Of a stretch of 64,000 nucleotides of DNA, positions 1-11,749 are shown piece by piece; within the stretch, counting starts at the first letter, position 1; every line of letters starts with the position of its first letter. The position numbers and the translations under genes are program-made. The DNA is from Glandiceps talaboti. Its lineage: Eukaryota; Hemichordata; Enteropneusta; Spengelidae. Location: positions 26,815,681 to 26,879,680 of the forward strand of contig NC_135552.1 of the NCBI RefSeq assembly GCF_964340395.1. The letters are read 5' to 3'. The notes under the pieces are model-generated. The model made no database searches, was not told the origin of the DNA, and saw only the letters and a list, made by a program, of their open reading frames with translations.

Positions 1-16
1 ATAGGAAAATAGAATG

Positions 17-38
17 ACTATTTCCCTAGGGGAATAGT
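17..38. repeat. 22-bp near-perfect palindrome
   Basis: The sequence reads ACTATTTCCC then TAGGGGAATAGT, centred on CCTAGG. The CTATTTCCCT word recurs in the loop of the larger foldback just downstream (about 232-242), so this may be a fragment of the same element. Confidence 0.5.
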
Positions 39-65
39 TCCATCAATTATTACATGGTCACGTGA

Positions 66-136
66 CCACCGCGAGTTCACAGCAGGTCAAAATGGCAGCT
101 TCTGACGATGTCGTCTGCCACCGCGAGTTCACAGCA
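66..136 (+). repeat. 19-bp direct repeat flanking 33 bp
   Basis: CCACCGCGAGTTCACAGCA occurs at 66-84 and again at 118-136. The second copy ends 17 bp before the long foldback. It could be a local duplication made when that element inserted, but no matching copy is seen on the other side. Confidence 0.7.
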
Positions 137-153
137 TGAGGTATATTATAAAA

Positions 154-322
154 CACATATTGCCTGGTCTATATTCGGGCTATAGCACCCGTTCATTACC
201 CCCTTGTGACTGTGAGTTACCAGAATCACATGCTATTTCCCTCAGCGTGATTCTGGTAACTCACAGTCCCTCGGGTGTAATAAACGGGTGCTATAGCCCT
301 CATGGCCAGGCAATATGGGTGT
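154..322. mobile_element. Foldback (MITE-like) element, arms about 75 bp
   Basis: The left arm (154-229, from CACATATTGCCTGG to CCAGAATCAC) is the reverse complement of the right arm (247-322, from GTGATTCTGG to CCAGGCAATATG), with a few mismatches and a 17-nt loop. The inner 50 bp pair almost perfectly. The two 93-codon open frames across it are an effect of the palindrome. A short non-autonomous hairpin transposon is the simplest reading. No target-site duplication could be fixed. Confidence 0.7.
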
Positions 323-1386
323 GTAATTTTTCATATTTTCAAGACAATTTAAACTTTATTGTTGTAACGACTAGTCATATAGATTTCCTGTATGTATTTT
401 TAATGTTCTTGTGTTGAATGGAACAGTATTAAAATTAGAAACAATTGTGACATTTCAATCCAACTACTAGGTCCACTGTGAGTTATAATTTTATGTTATT
501 GTTAGTATATAGTTTACCATTTCAAACAGTATTTTACTGTCGTATCGATTCTTGGAACAATATACTAGTATTCTCCAGGTGTGTGTAGGTATACAATTAT
601 GCAGTTTCAGTGATGACTCACAGGGTAACATAAATATTACTATACCCTACCCAAAGTATGTATTGTATATCATCAAACTGTGTAAAATTTACTGTTTCTC
701 CATTTTTTCAGCGTTAAAACTTCTGTAAAATTACTCAAATATAGTATTTAGAATTTTAAATGTAGTGTCAATCCTATATATACACTATATTTATTTTTTC
801 ATCAGATGTCTTGCATTCATATTAAATTTCAAAATGTTCACTTTAGATAATTAAATTCAACATTTAGTAGAGTATCTATTTATTTGGATATTACATTTTA
901 TACCATACAATTTTTATCTTATCCATTAAGTTTGTCATCAAATTATAAAAGCAATATTCTTGATCCTGTTTTTAATCAGATGAAGCTCTACTTGATATCT
1001 GATATACTGCAGTAACATTTCCACCGATAATACTTAATAAAACCTCTATATTAATAAATGATTGTTCAGAATTCCCTCCCGTGCATTTAGTATGCATGAT
1101 ACGGCTGATTAAGCATGAAATGTATGCCCAATCTAATTATTTTTTTATTGTAATTTTCCTAATACCTTTTAAGAAATGAAATTGAAAGTGCACTATATGA
1201 AATGTAGACAGATGACATATATGCAATCAGTTGCAGTCAGCATAATAAAATCTACAATATAATTTACACCTTTGTTACAGTAATAGAAATTCCTCAACAC
1301 AGATGTGTCCAGTTATTTTAAGTGAACATATGTAATCTGTAAAGTGTGCTAGTCATGATCAGGAAAGGCTAGCATTGCCCATGCAC

Positions 1387-1406
1387 AGGTCAAAGGTCAA
1401 AGGTCA
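1387..1406 (+). promoter_or_regulatory. Three AGGTCA half-sites spaced by 1 bp (DR1-like)
   Basis: AGGTCA occurs at 1387, 1394 and 1401, each separated by one A. Two such half-sites with 1-bp spacing form the DR1 element bound by HNF4/RXR-type nuclear receptors. This is motif evidence only, with no promoter context. Confidence 0.3.
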
Positions 1407-4400
1407 ACAGCTAATACCTGATAGATGTCAAGTACTAAATATTTCACTTTATTACAAAAGCCATATTTTGATATTAATTGCCAATTTTTTGTAAAATACT
1501 TGATATAAATTATTATGACATAACTAACATACACAAAATTAGAGTATAGCTGTTACATTTTTGTGATTAATATTTCTGTTAGTGCATTATGTAGAAATAT
1601 TTTTTTTATGTGCAGATATTCCTTTCCTGTTTCTATATTTTACACAAAATATCCAGACACTTTAGATTTTCATAACTCCTTTCTTTACAGTTTTCATGAA
1701 ATACCTTCCTTACTTATAGGAATGATCACTTTCACTGCATACTAAATAATTGAAAGTGTCATCCACCCTAAAACTTAATGTTCTTCAAATGTTGAGGCCA
1801 CAACAAAATGCAGAAAATATAAAAGATGTAAGTGTGTAAAATTTAATGATACAAATATCAGTTTATACGTCTAGTTGCATAAAATTTGATGAGTCATGTG
1901 AGTCAATGATAGATTGAAGAGATAACCTCTATAAAAAATATAATACAATCTGAAATATTACTGAAAATATCATCTGAAAATATGAAATGGTAGGCTTGTC
2001 AAGAACTACACTGATTAGTATAAAACTTATACAAATAGTATCTGCTGACCCTGACTAGAGTGTGTGCAAGCATTTCATCTAATGTCTATAATAATATGCT
2101 TTATTGCCATTTGCATAAAATGCATCAGAGAATTTGCTTTCCGTGTGCAGAGGTGAATAAATTTGAAAACTAAAACATTGAAAAGAAATAAAAAATTGAA
2201 AAGATAATACAAATGAAATGTAAAAGCAAGATACGTAATGTATAAATAAAGAGAAGATTAAAACACAGTAACACTTAACATGATACTAAAAGAAAGTTGC
2301 CTTTTTAAAAAGTTCACTACTGTAGTGTACAGAGAGTTGGATTTATCAATTAAAATAATAGCAATGATTTTTATGAAATTCAGTTGTCATACACTGAAGG
2401 TCCATCTCTCCAAACACAGCCCAAACAATCCAGGTACATGTAAATGATAGGGAAATGAATTACTCAGAGTGAAATGTTTGGAACAATCCTAACATGTAAA
2501 GCTGAATGAAAAGATTGAAAACATTATTGATGTATATATACTAATCAATGAATTCTCCTTGTTAAGTTAATAAATTTATCATGTCAGCAAGAATAAAGAG
2601 TACAACTAATACAAGTATTGAAAATAATCCTTTACGGATTCATATAAAACGTGATAGGAAAGTAAATCAGTAAAAAAATAATAACTGCCATGTATGCATA
2701 ATATATGATGCCTAAAGGTATATTTTATATGATTCATTTTGATTTCAGTCTTTTCAAATATTACTTTCTAATTTCCATTTCTCTCTTGATAACAGTTCAT
2801 ATGGTTACTCAGAATATAACCTAACAGAGGAACGGAGGTGAAATTTTCATCACATGAAGGTCATTGCAGTCAATCATGCAATAAATATGAAATGTACATC
2901 ATTTAAATACATATCACATGTGTTTGTATTCGTTAACGTATGTGTCAGATTCTGTGATAGAAGTAGTACTGTAATCTACGTAAATTGGACATTGACAGAC
3001 ATATTGTGACCTGGAAGCCATTCAATTCCTTTTTTCACCACATCTTGTATTTGACATGGCTGAACCTATGGTCTTGCTTTCATGAAACTTGAAATGTTTG
3101 GCAAGTTTAATGTAAGTGCAAGCCTTCTGTTAATTTAAACTGAGCGAGATATTAATGGATGAGTGACAGTCGTGTTATTACTACCGGAATTTTAATCTAT
3201 TTTGGTTTCCAAGATTTGACAGTTACTGTAATCAAAATGTGTACAGTCTGATTAAATGCAAATTGGAACCTATATATATGTGTGTGTATGAATATAGCAT
3301 ACAGCAAAATAGACTGTCTGTTAGTTGTAAAGGCGCAGTTGACAATATAGCAGCATATCTCTCTTTATGTATTTGAATGGGGGTCATGTAGTGTTAAATG
3401 GTGTCATTGACAAAATGGGATAACTTGAAAAAAAGTCACATGTTTGGTGATATGTTGTCAATGATGGTGATGATGATGATGATGATGGTGGTGGCAACAA
3501 TGGTGGTAATAATGATGATTGTGCTTGTGGTATTGGCTTCATCTTGATGCTACATGTAAACCTCACAGTTACATAGCCACAATTTCATCCTGTCCACTAT
3601 ATTTTAAACTATCGTATTAACAACTGAGCTCACAGTCACACTGTCCACTTCATATTAAACTCACAGCCACGTATATTAGCCTCATTTTATTTTTCTCCTG
3701 TCCACCTCATATTAGCTTATCATACTAGCATCTCTATACAGGCAAATAAATCATGTATATAATAATATTTGTCATGTTAACATGCAACATGCTTCAGATT
3801 AATTATGGCCTTAAGTCCTATGAGTCACACCTCTTCTCTCATGTAGATCCTGGGGTGAAATATATAACACAGGTGTACGCGGCACATTTATTGATATACT
3901 TTTAATGCAAATTCCTCTTCATGTGTAGATTGGATCTTTGTATCTCACTGTGCACAGCAGTCTTTGACATTTGTATTGATTAGGACATTATGCCTCTCGG
4001 ACAGCCTCATGCTGTCAGCTACAAATTGGCAAACTGTGAAGGCCCAATGTTACTGCAATATTTCACCATCAAAAATAGGTTTCCCATGATGCTAATTCAT
4101 TACTTTGCTTGTGGGATAGCCAACAACTCAATCAGAAGGAACACAATTCACTTAACGTCCTGTAGTTATAGCGCTGAATAATACGCTGTGCGCTTTCGTT
4201 ACAGGTGTGTAAACATTTCATTAGATAAAGCAGTCAAACAAGAAGGTATTACTGACTATCAGAGACTCCCATTCGGAACAAATGGGCTGCCATAATCAAG
4301 ATATATTGCCATGCTGTAGAGTCAATTGCTTCATGTGTGCAAATTGTCCAAGTTGGATTCTGTCTGACATTTACTTCTCGAGAATGCCAGACGTACTACG

Positions 4401-5397
4401 TGATGTCATTTACATACCAGCAAGTCAGTTATGATGGTTGAAGTGTGACAGTGAGGGTTCTTATCTTTCTTCAATCTTGGTACTTGTGATTGCTAATTTA
4501 AAATTCACTAATTCAACAAAACTTGTTATATGATATACTTAATTAAGTATACAGGGAACATTCCAAAATACTGTAGTTGATTACACAATTCCCCAATACA
4601 GCCTATGTATACAATGTACAGTCGCTGATAAGGAAAGAAACTCCTTTGAGAAAACGATCACAGTCTGAGCATGTTGGTGTTAACATACTACTTACAGCTT
4701 TTGTCAATCACTCCATCTGTACTCCCATTCCATCAGACCTCATCACAGTGACGAGGTATGGCTGCCAATTGCATCCATCCATGCATACATCTGTTTGTAG
4801 ATGACATTCAAGAAGTGAGTGCTGAACACTTGGAGAAAGCAAACTGGTTTTTTTCTTATTAAAGTTCAGCAGCTGTATAGATTTAAAGGGTACTACTTCA
4901 GTGTACATTTGTACGCTTGATGACCACACAAAAATGTTTCTGCAGGTGGTCATGTTTTGACTTGTCTGACAACAAGTGTCCGGATGGAGATTTATTAGCA
5001 GTAATCATGTATTCTGTTCACTCTTTGTTGTAGAGTAAGGAGAGGCTAGTAATCCTAGTATGTTCCTGTATCTTTTATTGATGTTTTCTAATCAGATTAG
5101 TCTAAGTGAACATGGCAATTGTCATTTGTTCTCATAAAATGTAGACAGGGATGTGTTTCCATAGATTAAAATACCAAGATATTTCTGTAAGCTGGAATGT
5201 TTCACTGGAATGTTTCTTGAAATGTAGTAAAATAATAACAGTGAGTGGAATACAATGTGTTCAAAGAAATTAAGTTGGATGACTTGCATTGAATAAAATA
5301 CCAATATATTGAAGTTTCAGAGTGTATTTTATTTTATTGTGGCAAATAATGAAAGTTCTTTTAAAGTCAGTTCAAAAGAAATGTCCATGACCATGTA

Positions 5398-5460
5398 TGT
5401 GTTTGTTTGTTTGTTTGTTTGTTTGTTTGTTTGTTTTGTTTGTTTGTTTGTTTGTTTGTT
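5398..5460 (+). repeat. (TTTG)n microsatellite
   Basis: About fifteen TTTG/GTTT units with one interruption near 5434. Confidence 0.95.
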
Positions 5461-5963
5461 AGAAGGAGAATTGTATCTAAACATATGTGTACATGCAAAT
5501 CAGTCAATTGGTGTTCACCATTAAAGACAACAAATACTCGGTAGGCAATAAACCATTATATCATGCAAAGAAGTAATATTTCTGTTGTGACAGTAAGCTA
5601 TGGTGTCTCCCTAGATCAGTATACAAACACACACAGTGCTATCCTTGCCAACAGATACCTATCTAAGATCTGGATTTTCTATCCTTTCCATACAAGTAAC
5701 CAAAGAATTATTTGTTTGATCAAGAACGGAAAACAATTTTTGAAAGAACAAAACACCTGTCAGCATTTCACAAGGCACTATAACTGCAAGTGTCATCCAA
5801 TGACATGTATATTCAGTAGTGCTGGGTTTTAATAAAATAAACAGTAAATATATGGAATCCATTATAATTATAATCCCATTTCCCAAATAACAGAATACTT
5901 CTTAGTAACATCTTGGTATAAATTAAACTCTTGACTAATGATTTTTTCCCCTATTTCTTACAG

Positions 5964-6026
5964 GAAAAATTGTTGCAAAAACTAGAGAGGTATGATGCTG
6001 AAAAATCAACTTCTGAAGATGATGAA
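5964..6026 (+). CDS. Penultimate exon of RING-finger gene
   Basis: A 63-nt exon between the acceptor TTTCTTACAG and the donor GTAAGT. It reads EKLLQKLERYDAEK then STSEDDE in phase 0: a short charged, probably helical segment followed by an acidic patch. Phase 0 at its 3' edge matches the RING exon at 7218. Assignment to the same gene rests on strand, phase and spacing. Upstream exons were not found and may lie left of the window. Confidence 0.65.
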
Positions 6027-6544
6027 GTAAGTCACAAAAAAATTTCCCTAAAGAACTTTTTTACCAATTATTCTCTTGTTATCTTGATACACAAATATTT
6101 AGTAGGACAGGTTAGATAAAATAAACCAAATATTTGTCAAATCTTTTACTTTTCGTGAAAGTCAGTTCTAAGGTGGTTCTAAGGTGGTGATTCTGGAGAA
6201 TGATGATTTAGAAGCAGATTGTGAAACTAAACCTATATTTTTTGTAAAAGGGGAATTCCACTCCAGGAAATAAAAATATTTTCATAAACTACGGGTTCTG
6301 GAGTCATTTCATGATTGTACATCACCTACAATTACTTTGTGATATCAGAGAAACATCAAATTGATCTTGCGTCTTTAAAGGGTATCTTTGCCTTGTGCTA
6401 TTACATCATGGGAGTCAGCAGAAATAATATATTCATGATTGTACAATGAATATTCATGAGAGATGTTTTACAATAAGCACTCAGGAGTCATGAGGGTGAC
6501 ACAGTTTTTGTATTTTGCCTGGCACCTGAGTTAATCAAAACAAC

Positions 6545-6547
6545 GAA

Positions 6548-6582
<35 letters not shown>

Positions 6583-6584
6583 AT
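6545..6584 (+). repeat. (AAAT)n microsatellite
   Basis: Ten AAAT units in the intron between the two exons of the RING gene. Confidence 0.95.
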
Positions 6585-6989
6585 ACATGCTGTGCTTCAC
6601 ACCTCCTAATTAACTGACTTATTAATTGCGCTTAGTGTACACTGGCTTGATAGCCATGTGTAAATAATACAAATAAACATCATTTAGTGATCATTTAGTG
6701 ATCATTCTTACATTTGTATGTAACTTTCTTGGATACTGATAGGGTTGGATCAGAAAGTGATGTTGCAAAAATGTTTAATCAAATGTTTCAGTTGTGCTTG
6801 ATCAATTCATGCAATGATTTTTGTTGATGTCTAAAAAAAGATGGAATACATGATGTCACTTTTATTCAATTTTCATAAATTATATATTTTACAATTAAGA
6901 TTTTACCCATCTTCATTAATATTTAGGAATTACATATTGCATAATTTAATAATACATTGTATTTAGACCTCATGAGAGTTGAGTTATTA

Positions 6990-7172
6990 TTACCTTAAGG
7001 ACAGAGTCTAATATACCAGATCCCAATTATATTTATACAGCTGGGTTGACTGGGGTACAATTGTGGTTCAAATCTGGTCCAACAACTTCAACCATTTCAA
7101 AACAAATGGCAGCAGCAAGACTCAAACCTATAAATTCCAAACTATCCACTCTAACCATTTAACCATAATGAT
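6990..7172 (-). mobile_element. 5' part of a tRNA-derived SINE, minus strand
   Basis: Read on the minus strand, this segment matches the head of the SINE at 51215-51625. It has the same A-box region (AATGGTTAGAG), a degenerate B box (GGTTTGAGTC, plus-strand 7119-7128), the TGCTGCCATTTGTTT block, the GATTTGAACCAC block and CAGTCAACCCAGCTG. It is truncated soon after that and lacks the 3' tail. It sits inside the intron of the RING gene. Confidence 0.75.
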
Positions 7173-7217
7173 TTCACAATTGTCATTCTAACTTGTCCAT
7201 TTTTTTTCCTGTTTCAG

Positions 7218-7406
7218 TGTGTCGTGTGCATCAATGCCAAAGCAACCATGCATACATATCCATGTGGTCACAAAGTAGTCTGCCGTAAGTGTTTCGTCAA
7301 AACGATACAGGTTGCAGTATCGCAGAGACTCTTACCGCTCAGATGTGTGATATGTCGTTCCAAAATAGTAAGACTGAAGCAGACAGTATCGCTTCCAATA
7401 CTGTAA
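7218..7406 (+). CDS. Last coding exon: C-terminal RING finger protein
   Basis: The exon follows a strong acceptor (TTTTTTTTCCTGTTTCAG) and reads 62 codons to TAA at 7404-7406. It encodes a compact RING: CVVC, then PCGHKVVCRKC, then CVIC about 18 residues later, giving Cys-x2-Cys, Cys-x-His, Cys-x2-Cys, Cys-x2-Cys. The domain is followed by RSKIVRLKQ and a short hydrophobic tail. RINGs at the extreme C terminus are typical of E3 ubiquitin ligases in which an N-terminal part binds the substrate, so that role is likely. I do not recognise the subfamily with confidence. The gene converges with TRRAP. Confidence 0.8.
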   Translation, partial: CVVCINAKATMHTYPCGHKVVCRKCFVKTIQVAVSQRLLPLRCVICRSKIVRLKQTVSLPIL

Positions 7407-7501
7407 ATGATCGGACTCATTATGGATAGATGACGGAACCTCTAGTATTATTAACAGAACTGAGAGCTGAATCATGGATAGTATATGATCAGTGATTGGT
7501 G

Positions 7502-7507
7502 ATTAAA
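7502..7507 (+). terminator. Candidate poly(A) signal of the RING gene
   Basis: ATTAAA lies 96 nt after the TAA stop. No AATAAA is seen closer. If cleavage happens here, the 24-bp array lies outside the transcript. Confidence 0.3.
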
Positions 7508-7721
7508 ACAGGCTTCCAGTTTAACCTAAAGCTGTAGATAATAGATGAAACATTTAATCCATCCAGCCAGCCAGCCATTATGTACTCCCTAATTTATTCA
7601 CCTGTGACTGAACACTAGAACTCTATTAATACTAGTTACGTACAAATATTAGAAAATGTCATATTTACAGAATTTTATCATGCAATTTTAGTGTACATAG
7701 ATTAGAAATAGAATGTGTGTA

Positions 7722-8127
7722 GGTCCTAGCCAAGTCATGAGTCATGGTCCTAGCCAAGTCATGAGTCATAGTCCTCGCCAAGTCATGAGTCATGGTCCTA
7801 GCCAAGTCATGAGTCATGGTCCTACCCAAGTCATGAGTCATGGTCCTAGCCAAGTCATGAGTCATGGTCCTAGCCAAGTCATGAGTCATGGTCCTAGCCA
7901 AGTCATGAGTCATGGTCCTAGCCAAGTCATGAGTCATGGTCCTAGCCAAGTCATGAGTCATGGTCCTACCCAAGTCATGAGTCATGGTCCTACCCAAGTC
8001 ATGAGTCATGGTCCTAGCCAAGTCATGAGTCATGGTCCTAGCCAAGTCATGAGTCATGGTCCTAGCCAAGTCATGAGTCATGGTCCTAGCCAAGTCATGA
8101 GTCATGGTCCTAGCCAAGTCATGAGTC
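7722..8127 (+). repeat. 24-bp minisatellite, about 17 copies, each with an AP-1-type site
   Basis: Each unit holds GGTCCTAGCC and AAGTCATGAGTCAT. The copies are almost identical; variants are CTACCC and CTCGCC for CTAGCC, and ATAGTC for ATGGTC. Every unit carries the palindrome ATGAGTCAT (core TGAGTCA). Because 24 is a multiple of 3, both strands stay open (octapeptides MSHGPSQV and MTHDLART), so the two open frames of 150-170 codons here are artefacts. Confidence 0.97.
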
Positions 8128-8131
8128 TATT

Positions 8132-8136
<5 letters not shown>

Positions 8137-8174
<38 letters not shown>
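8137..8174 (+). repeat. (GT)n microsatellite
   Basis: An uninterrupted GT run 10 bp beyond the 24-bp array. Confidence 0.95.
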
Positions 8175-8175
<1 letters not shown>

Positions 8176-8736
8176 CTTTATGTTGTGTTAAATTTATAGC
8201 CCAAAGGGTCACAACTAATACTTGATTTTAATATAATGAGGATCTTTTTAATTGTGGGTGCCTATACTGTTATTTTATTATTGTATTATAAGCTTTCAAG
8301 ACTAGAATCTGTACACTTGATATATTATACAATGCTGAAGAAGTGTTTTTTTTTCTGTTTCTTATTTGTGGGGTAGGGAGAAGAGAGTGAGTGCATGCAC
8401 TTGTTTTGTTTTGTTTTTGAACTCAGATTTCATGTACAGTAGCTCTTTTCAAGGTGGTGTTTCCATGACAATTGAGAATTCAAAACCTAATTGACAGGTA
8501 ATGTTCTAACAGCGACATTGTTTATTTATTTCTCTCTGCTTCTGTAAACTTCATCTTCAATTATGTGTATTTTGAGTATCCTGTCGTTCAAAGTGAGATT
8601 TTGTGTTAAAAAAAAAGGTTAAAGGTCAAGTTTTAAAAAGGATTGAAATTTTGGTGTGAAAAACAGTTATTTGGTAGAGCTTAGAAAAAGTTGATCCAGA
8701 AACAAAAGAATAATCCTATGTAATGGTTATGGCTCC

Positions 8737-9029
8737 ACTGATAAGATAGCACTAATGTGAGAACCTGGGATTGAAACCCTGGCCTTTAACTGATAAGATA
8801 ACACTAATGTGAGAACCTGGGATTGAAACCCTGGCCTTTAACTGATAAGATAACACTAATGTGAGAACCTGGGATTGAAACCCTGGCCTTTAACTGATAA
8901 GATAACACTAATGTGAGAACCTGGGATTGAAACCTTGGCCTTTAACTGATAAGATAACACTAATGTGAGAACCTGGGATTGAAACCTTGGCCTTTAACTG
9001 ATAAGATAACACTAATGTGAGAACCTGTC
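8737..9029 (+). repeat. 52-bp tandem repeat, 5.6 copies, with a tRNA-like B box
   Basis: Units begin at 8737, 8789, 8841, 8893, 8945 and 8997 and are nearly identical. Each contains GATAAGATAACACTAATGTG and GGGATTGAAACCCTGG. The second resembles a tRNA T-arm/B box. A single diverged copy lies at 50968-51020 on the other strand, so the unit is a dispersed, probably tRNA-derived repeat that became tandem here. GGTTATGGCTC just upstream (8725-8735) could be the matching A-box side. Confidence 0.9.
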
Positions 9030-11317
9030 TTTAATTCTGAACTATGTGAAACAATGAGAGATTATTTACATATGAGTTACTTAAAAAAACCACCTGCACT
9101 GATTAAGTAGGATGATTCCTATTGGTTCATTATATAAAATAGATGACCACACCAACCAATCAGTAACTTCGTTGCTTACTATGTAATAATGTATTATACA
9201 GATGTGTATTTTTTCGCAATGAATAATTCTTGGTGTGAAACCCTATATTTAGGGGGCCATTAATAATATCTCTAGAAACCATGGGCTTGTTGGGTTCAAA
9301 CAAGAATTCAAATATTGAAGAGTGAAATCTCTGTTTTGAACACTGTTGGAAATAGACATATTTGATGCAGTAGTAAACCTGAAGTTTTTAAGTACTTACA
9401 AAAACATATGCTAATATGCACATTTTTTGTTGCGGGTATTAGATTTGAAATTTACAATTAGTTTACATTTATAAATATGAAAAAAAATTATATTAAATTT
9501 TGAACCCAGCATTGCTAACAATTACTTTGGCATACAGGAATTTAGTAATAGACCTAGGGAACTGACTAGAAACTTTCTGTATTTGAATGTTATAATGTAA
9601 AACAAGGCAATACCTATCGTGTGTAGAATAGATTGATAGAATCTATTCTTAGAATATCGAGCCAAAATGCTAAGAAAAAACAAGAACATTCTGTTAAGGA
9701 AATTGCAGACTGACATTCAATAAAACCTTAACAGGAGTGGTCTGTTGTGCCAGAGGGAAATTATGAAATAGTGCCAGCCTGTCACAGTATGTGGGTGGAG
9801 AAGTTTTCTGATTGAAAACTTCAGTGGGGGTGTCTGTATTCATTTATTTGTACCAGAGGGGTGTTTGTATTGGGCTAGTACATCAGAGAGGTGACTGTAT
9901 TGGTTGTATTGCGTCATACATATGGAAATTGTGATATTATAGATTAGTCTGTCAAAAGATGTGAGCTAAGAAAGAAACATTTTTGATTAAATACTCCTAT
10001 GGGGGTGTCTCAGTATTGGTTTATTTTCCCAGAGGGTTGTCAGTATTGTTTTCTTGCGTCATTGGGGGTGTATGTATTTATTGGTTTATTGCACCATAGG
10101 GGTGTTTGTACATGTATCAGTTTATTTCGCCACACGCAAGGAAATTTTTGTATCATAGACTGTCAAAATATGTGGGCGGGAAAGGAAAATTTTGATTGAA
10201 AACTTTTCTGTAATGGTTTATTTCACCAGAGGGAATTTTGTGTAGTAGAGTATATGGAGGACAATATAATTTAGTAGATGAATTAAAACAATGTACTGAA
10301 ATATTAATGAAATTCATTGTGTAGAGAGATATTGAGTGAAGTGTTAGTTTGCATGGAAAGGATGACATCTTTATCCAATCTGACAATTATAACAAATCCA
10401 TTTTGTTGGAAAATATCATTTTTTCCCCCCAGAGCAATTCTGATTTCTGCTCCATTATTCCTGTACATGTTCTCTGTCAATTGGCGAACATAATATATAA
10501 TGTGGAAATACACAGTTTGATTTGACACTTGATCTGTTCTATCACAGTGTGAAATAAAATCCATGACAAAGAAAGCATAATAGAGTCATAGAATCGTCAT
10601 GACAACATAGTTACCATGGCATCCAAGCCATTGAAATTTGACTAAAAAAACAAGTTTAAATGTACAATGAATGTAGCTGATTTTGTTTTGTCCATTTTAT
10701 CAGACTACCATATTGTACACTGTTGGTGATTGATAGGTGATTATTTTCATAATCTATGATACTTGTGTGACGAATCGTCCTGAAAGGGCAGTTCGTTGTA
10801 TATTTCATTTTGACGGGAAATAATTGATTGATTGACCCAAATTATAACCCTTCTGGCAATCAAATACAACATCATGATCTGAAACACCACCACAACATGG
10901 TAAACTTACTAAATATGCCCATCTGTCCATTTTTTTTAAATTTAAAAAAAAAATTAAAATGTGAAATGTTAACTTTATGTAAATGTCAAAATTTCCAATA
11001 AAAATGGAAGAAATTTGTGAAAGCAAATATTTGATTAACTGCATACAGTATTGAGTGTAGTCGAGGACTTCCATTTAACGTTTATATTTGATGTGCCTAT
11101 TTAAATGCAGATACAAGTATTAGCTGCCAATGATGGTATGCTATGAGTGGGTGTTCATATTCAGAAATTCTGTCCTACTTCTCTGTCTCTATAATTCAGC
11201 ACTTGTCATAAATAGGCCCTGCTGTGTACATATTTGAAGAAATTTTTTTAAAGTAAGTTCATTATTGATGCCTTGCTGGAAATGATGTGACAGTAATGAC
11301 TATTGTGGCGTCACACT

Positions 11318-11336
11318 GGACAGCGCCCTCGTGTGT
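11318..11336 (-). promoter_or_regulatory. CTCF-like motif
   Basis: The minus strand reads ACACGAGGGCGCTGTCC, close to the CTCF core (CCACNAGRGGGCGC). It lies in the interval between the two convergent genes. Motif match only. Confidence 0.3.
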
Positions 11337-11749
11337 TCAGTGTGAAATTATATGCATGCATTCAGCCTCTATTGTGCAATATTTAGAACAGGATAGATTT
11401 GAAATCCCTCCAATCAAATGTCTCAAATAGTATGAATATCCATAATCATGGTACATGCATTGTCATTGGTCACATGCTTGAAGTCAGATTATAATTGACC
11501 AATAGAAAACACTGCATGTTTTTAAAGTATATAGATATGGAAAACTTACATTTGTTAAGAGTCTGCATGCATCTTGATCAGCCATTTTAGCACTCCAAGT
11601 ACAATCTAAAAAGCATGACTTGATAATAATTCTTTTGTGGACGGGTGTAAATAGTTAAACAGAATTTATGATAGAAATAAATACATGTCTTAAAACACAA
11701 AGACTGTGTGTGATTACTGTATCAGGTGTAAGACTAGTACCATTTATTG

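Larger units (their letters stand above)
323..5963. other. AT-rich stretch with no recognisable exon
   Basis: No open frame here resembles a known protein and none is flanked by a convincing acceptor and donor. It may be intron or 5' flank of the RING gene that ends at 7406, or intergenic. Contents noted: a triple AGGTCA motif at 1387-1406, a GAT/GGT-rich patch near 3465-3525 and a TTTG run at 5398-5460. Confidence 0.5.
7407..11749. other. Intergenic / 3' UTR interval, repeat-rich
   Basis: No exon is recognised between the RING stop codon and the 37-bp minisatellite. The interval holds the 24-bp and 52-bp arrays. Around 9740-10240 there are diverged copies of a segment of about 100 bp with the words GGGGGTGT, CAGTATTGG and GATTGAAAACTT. 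A CTCF-like motif lies at 11318-11336. Confidence 0.5.

Noticed and set aside
136-417. 93-codon open frame at the left edge
   Set aside because: It crosses the foldback palindrome and ends in AT-rich sequence, with no homology or splice context.
7665-8225. Open frames of 150 and 170 codons on both strands
   Set aside because: Produced by a 24-bp tandem repeat whose length is a multiple of three; no splice sites and no protein-like composition.
8737-9029. Tandem repeats resembling a CRISPR array (also 21790-22203 and 39690-40005)
   Set aside because: Units are contiguous with no unique spacers, and the genome is animal.
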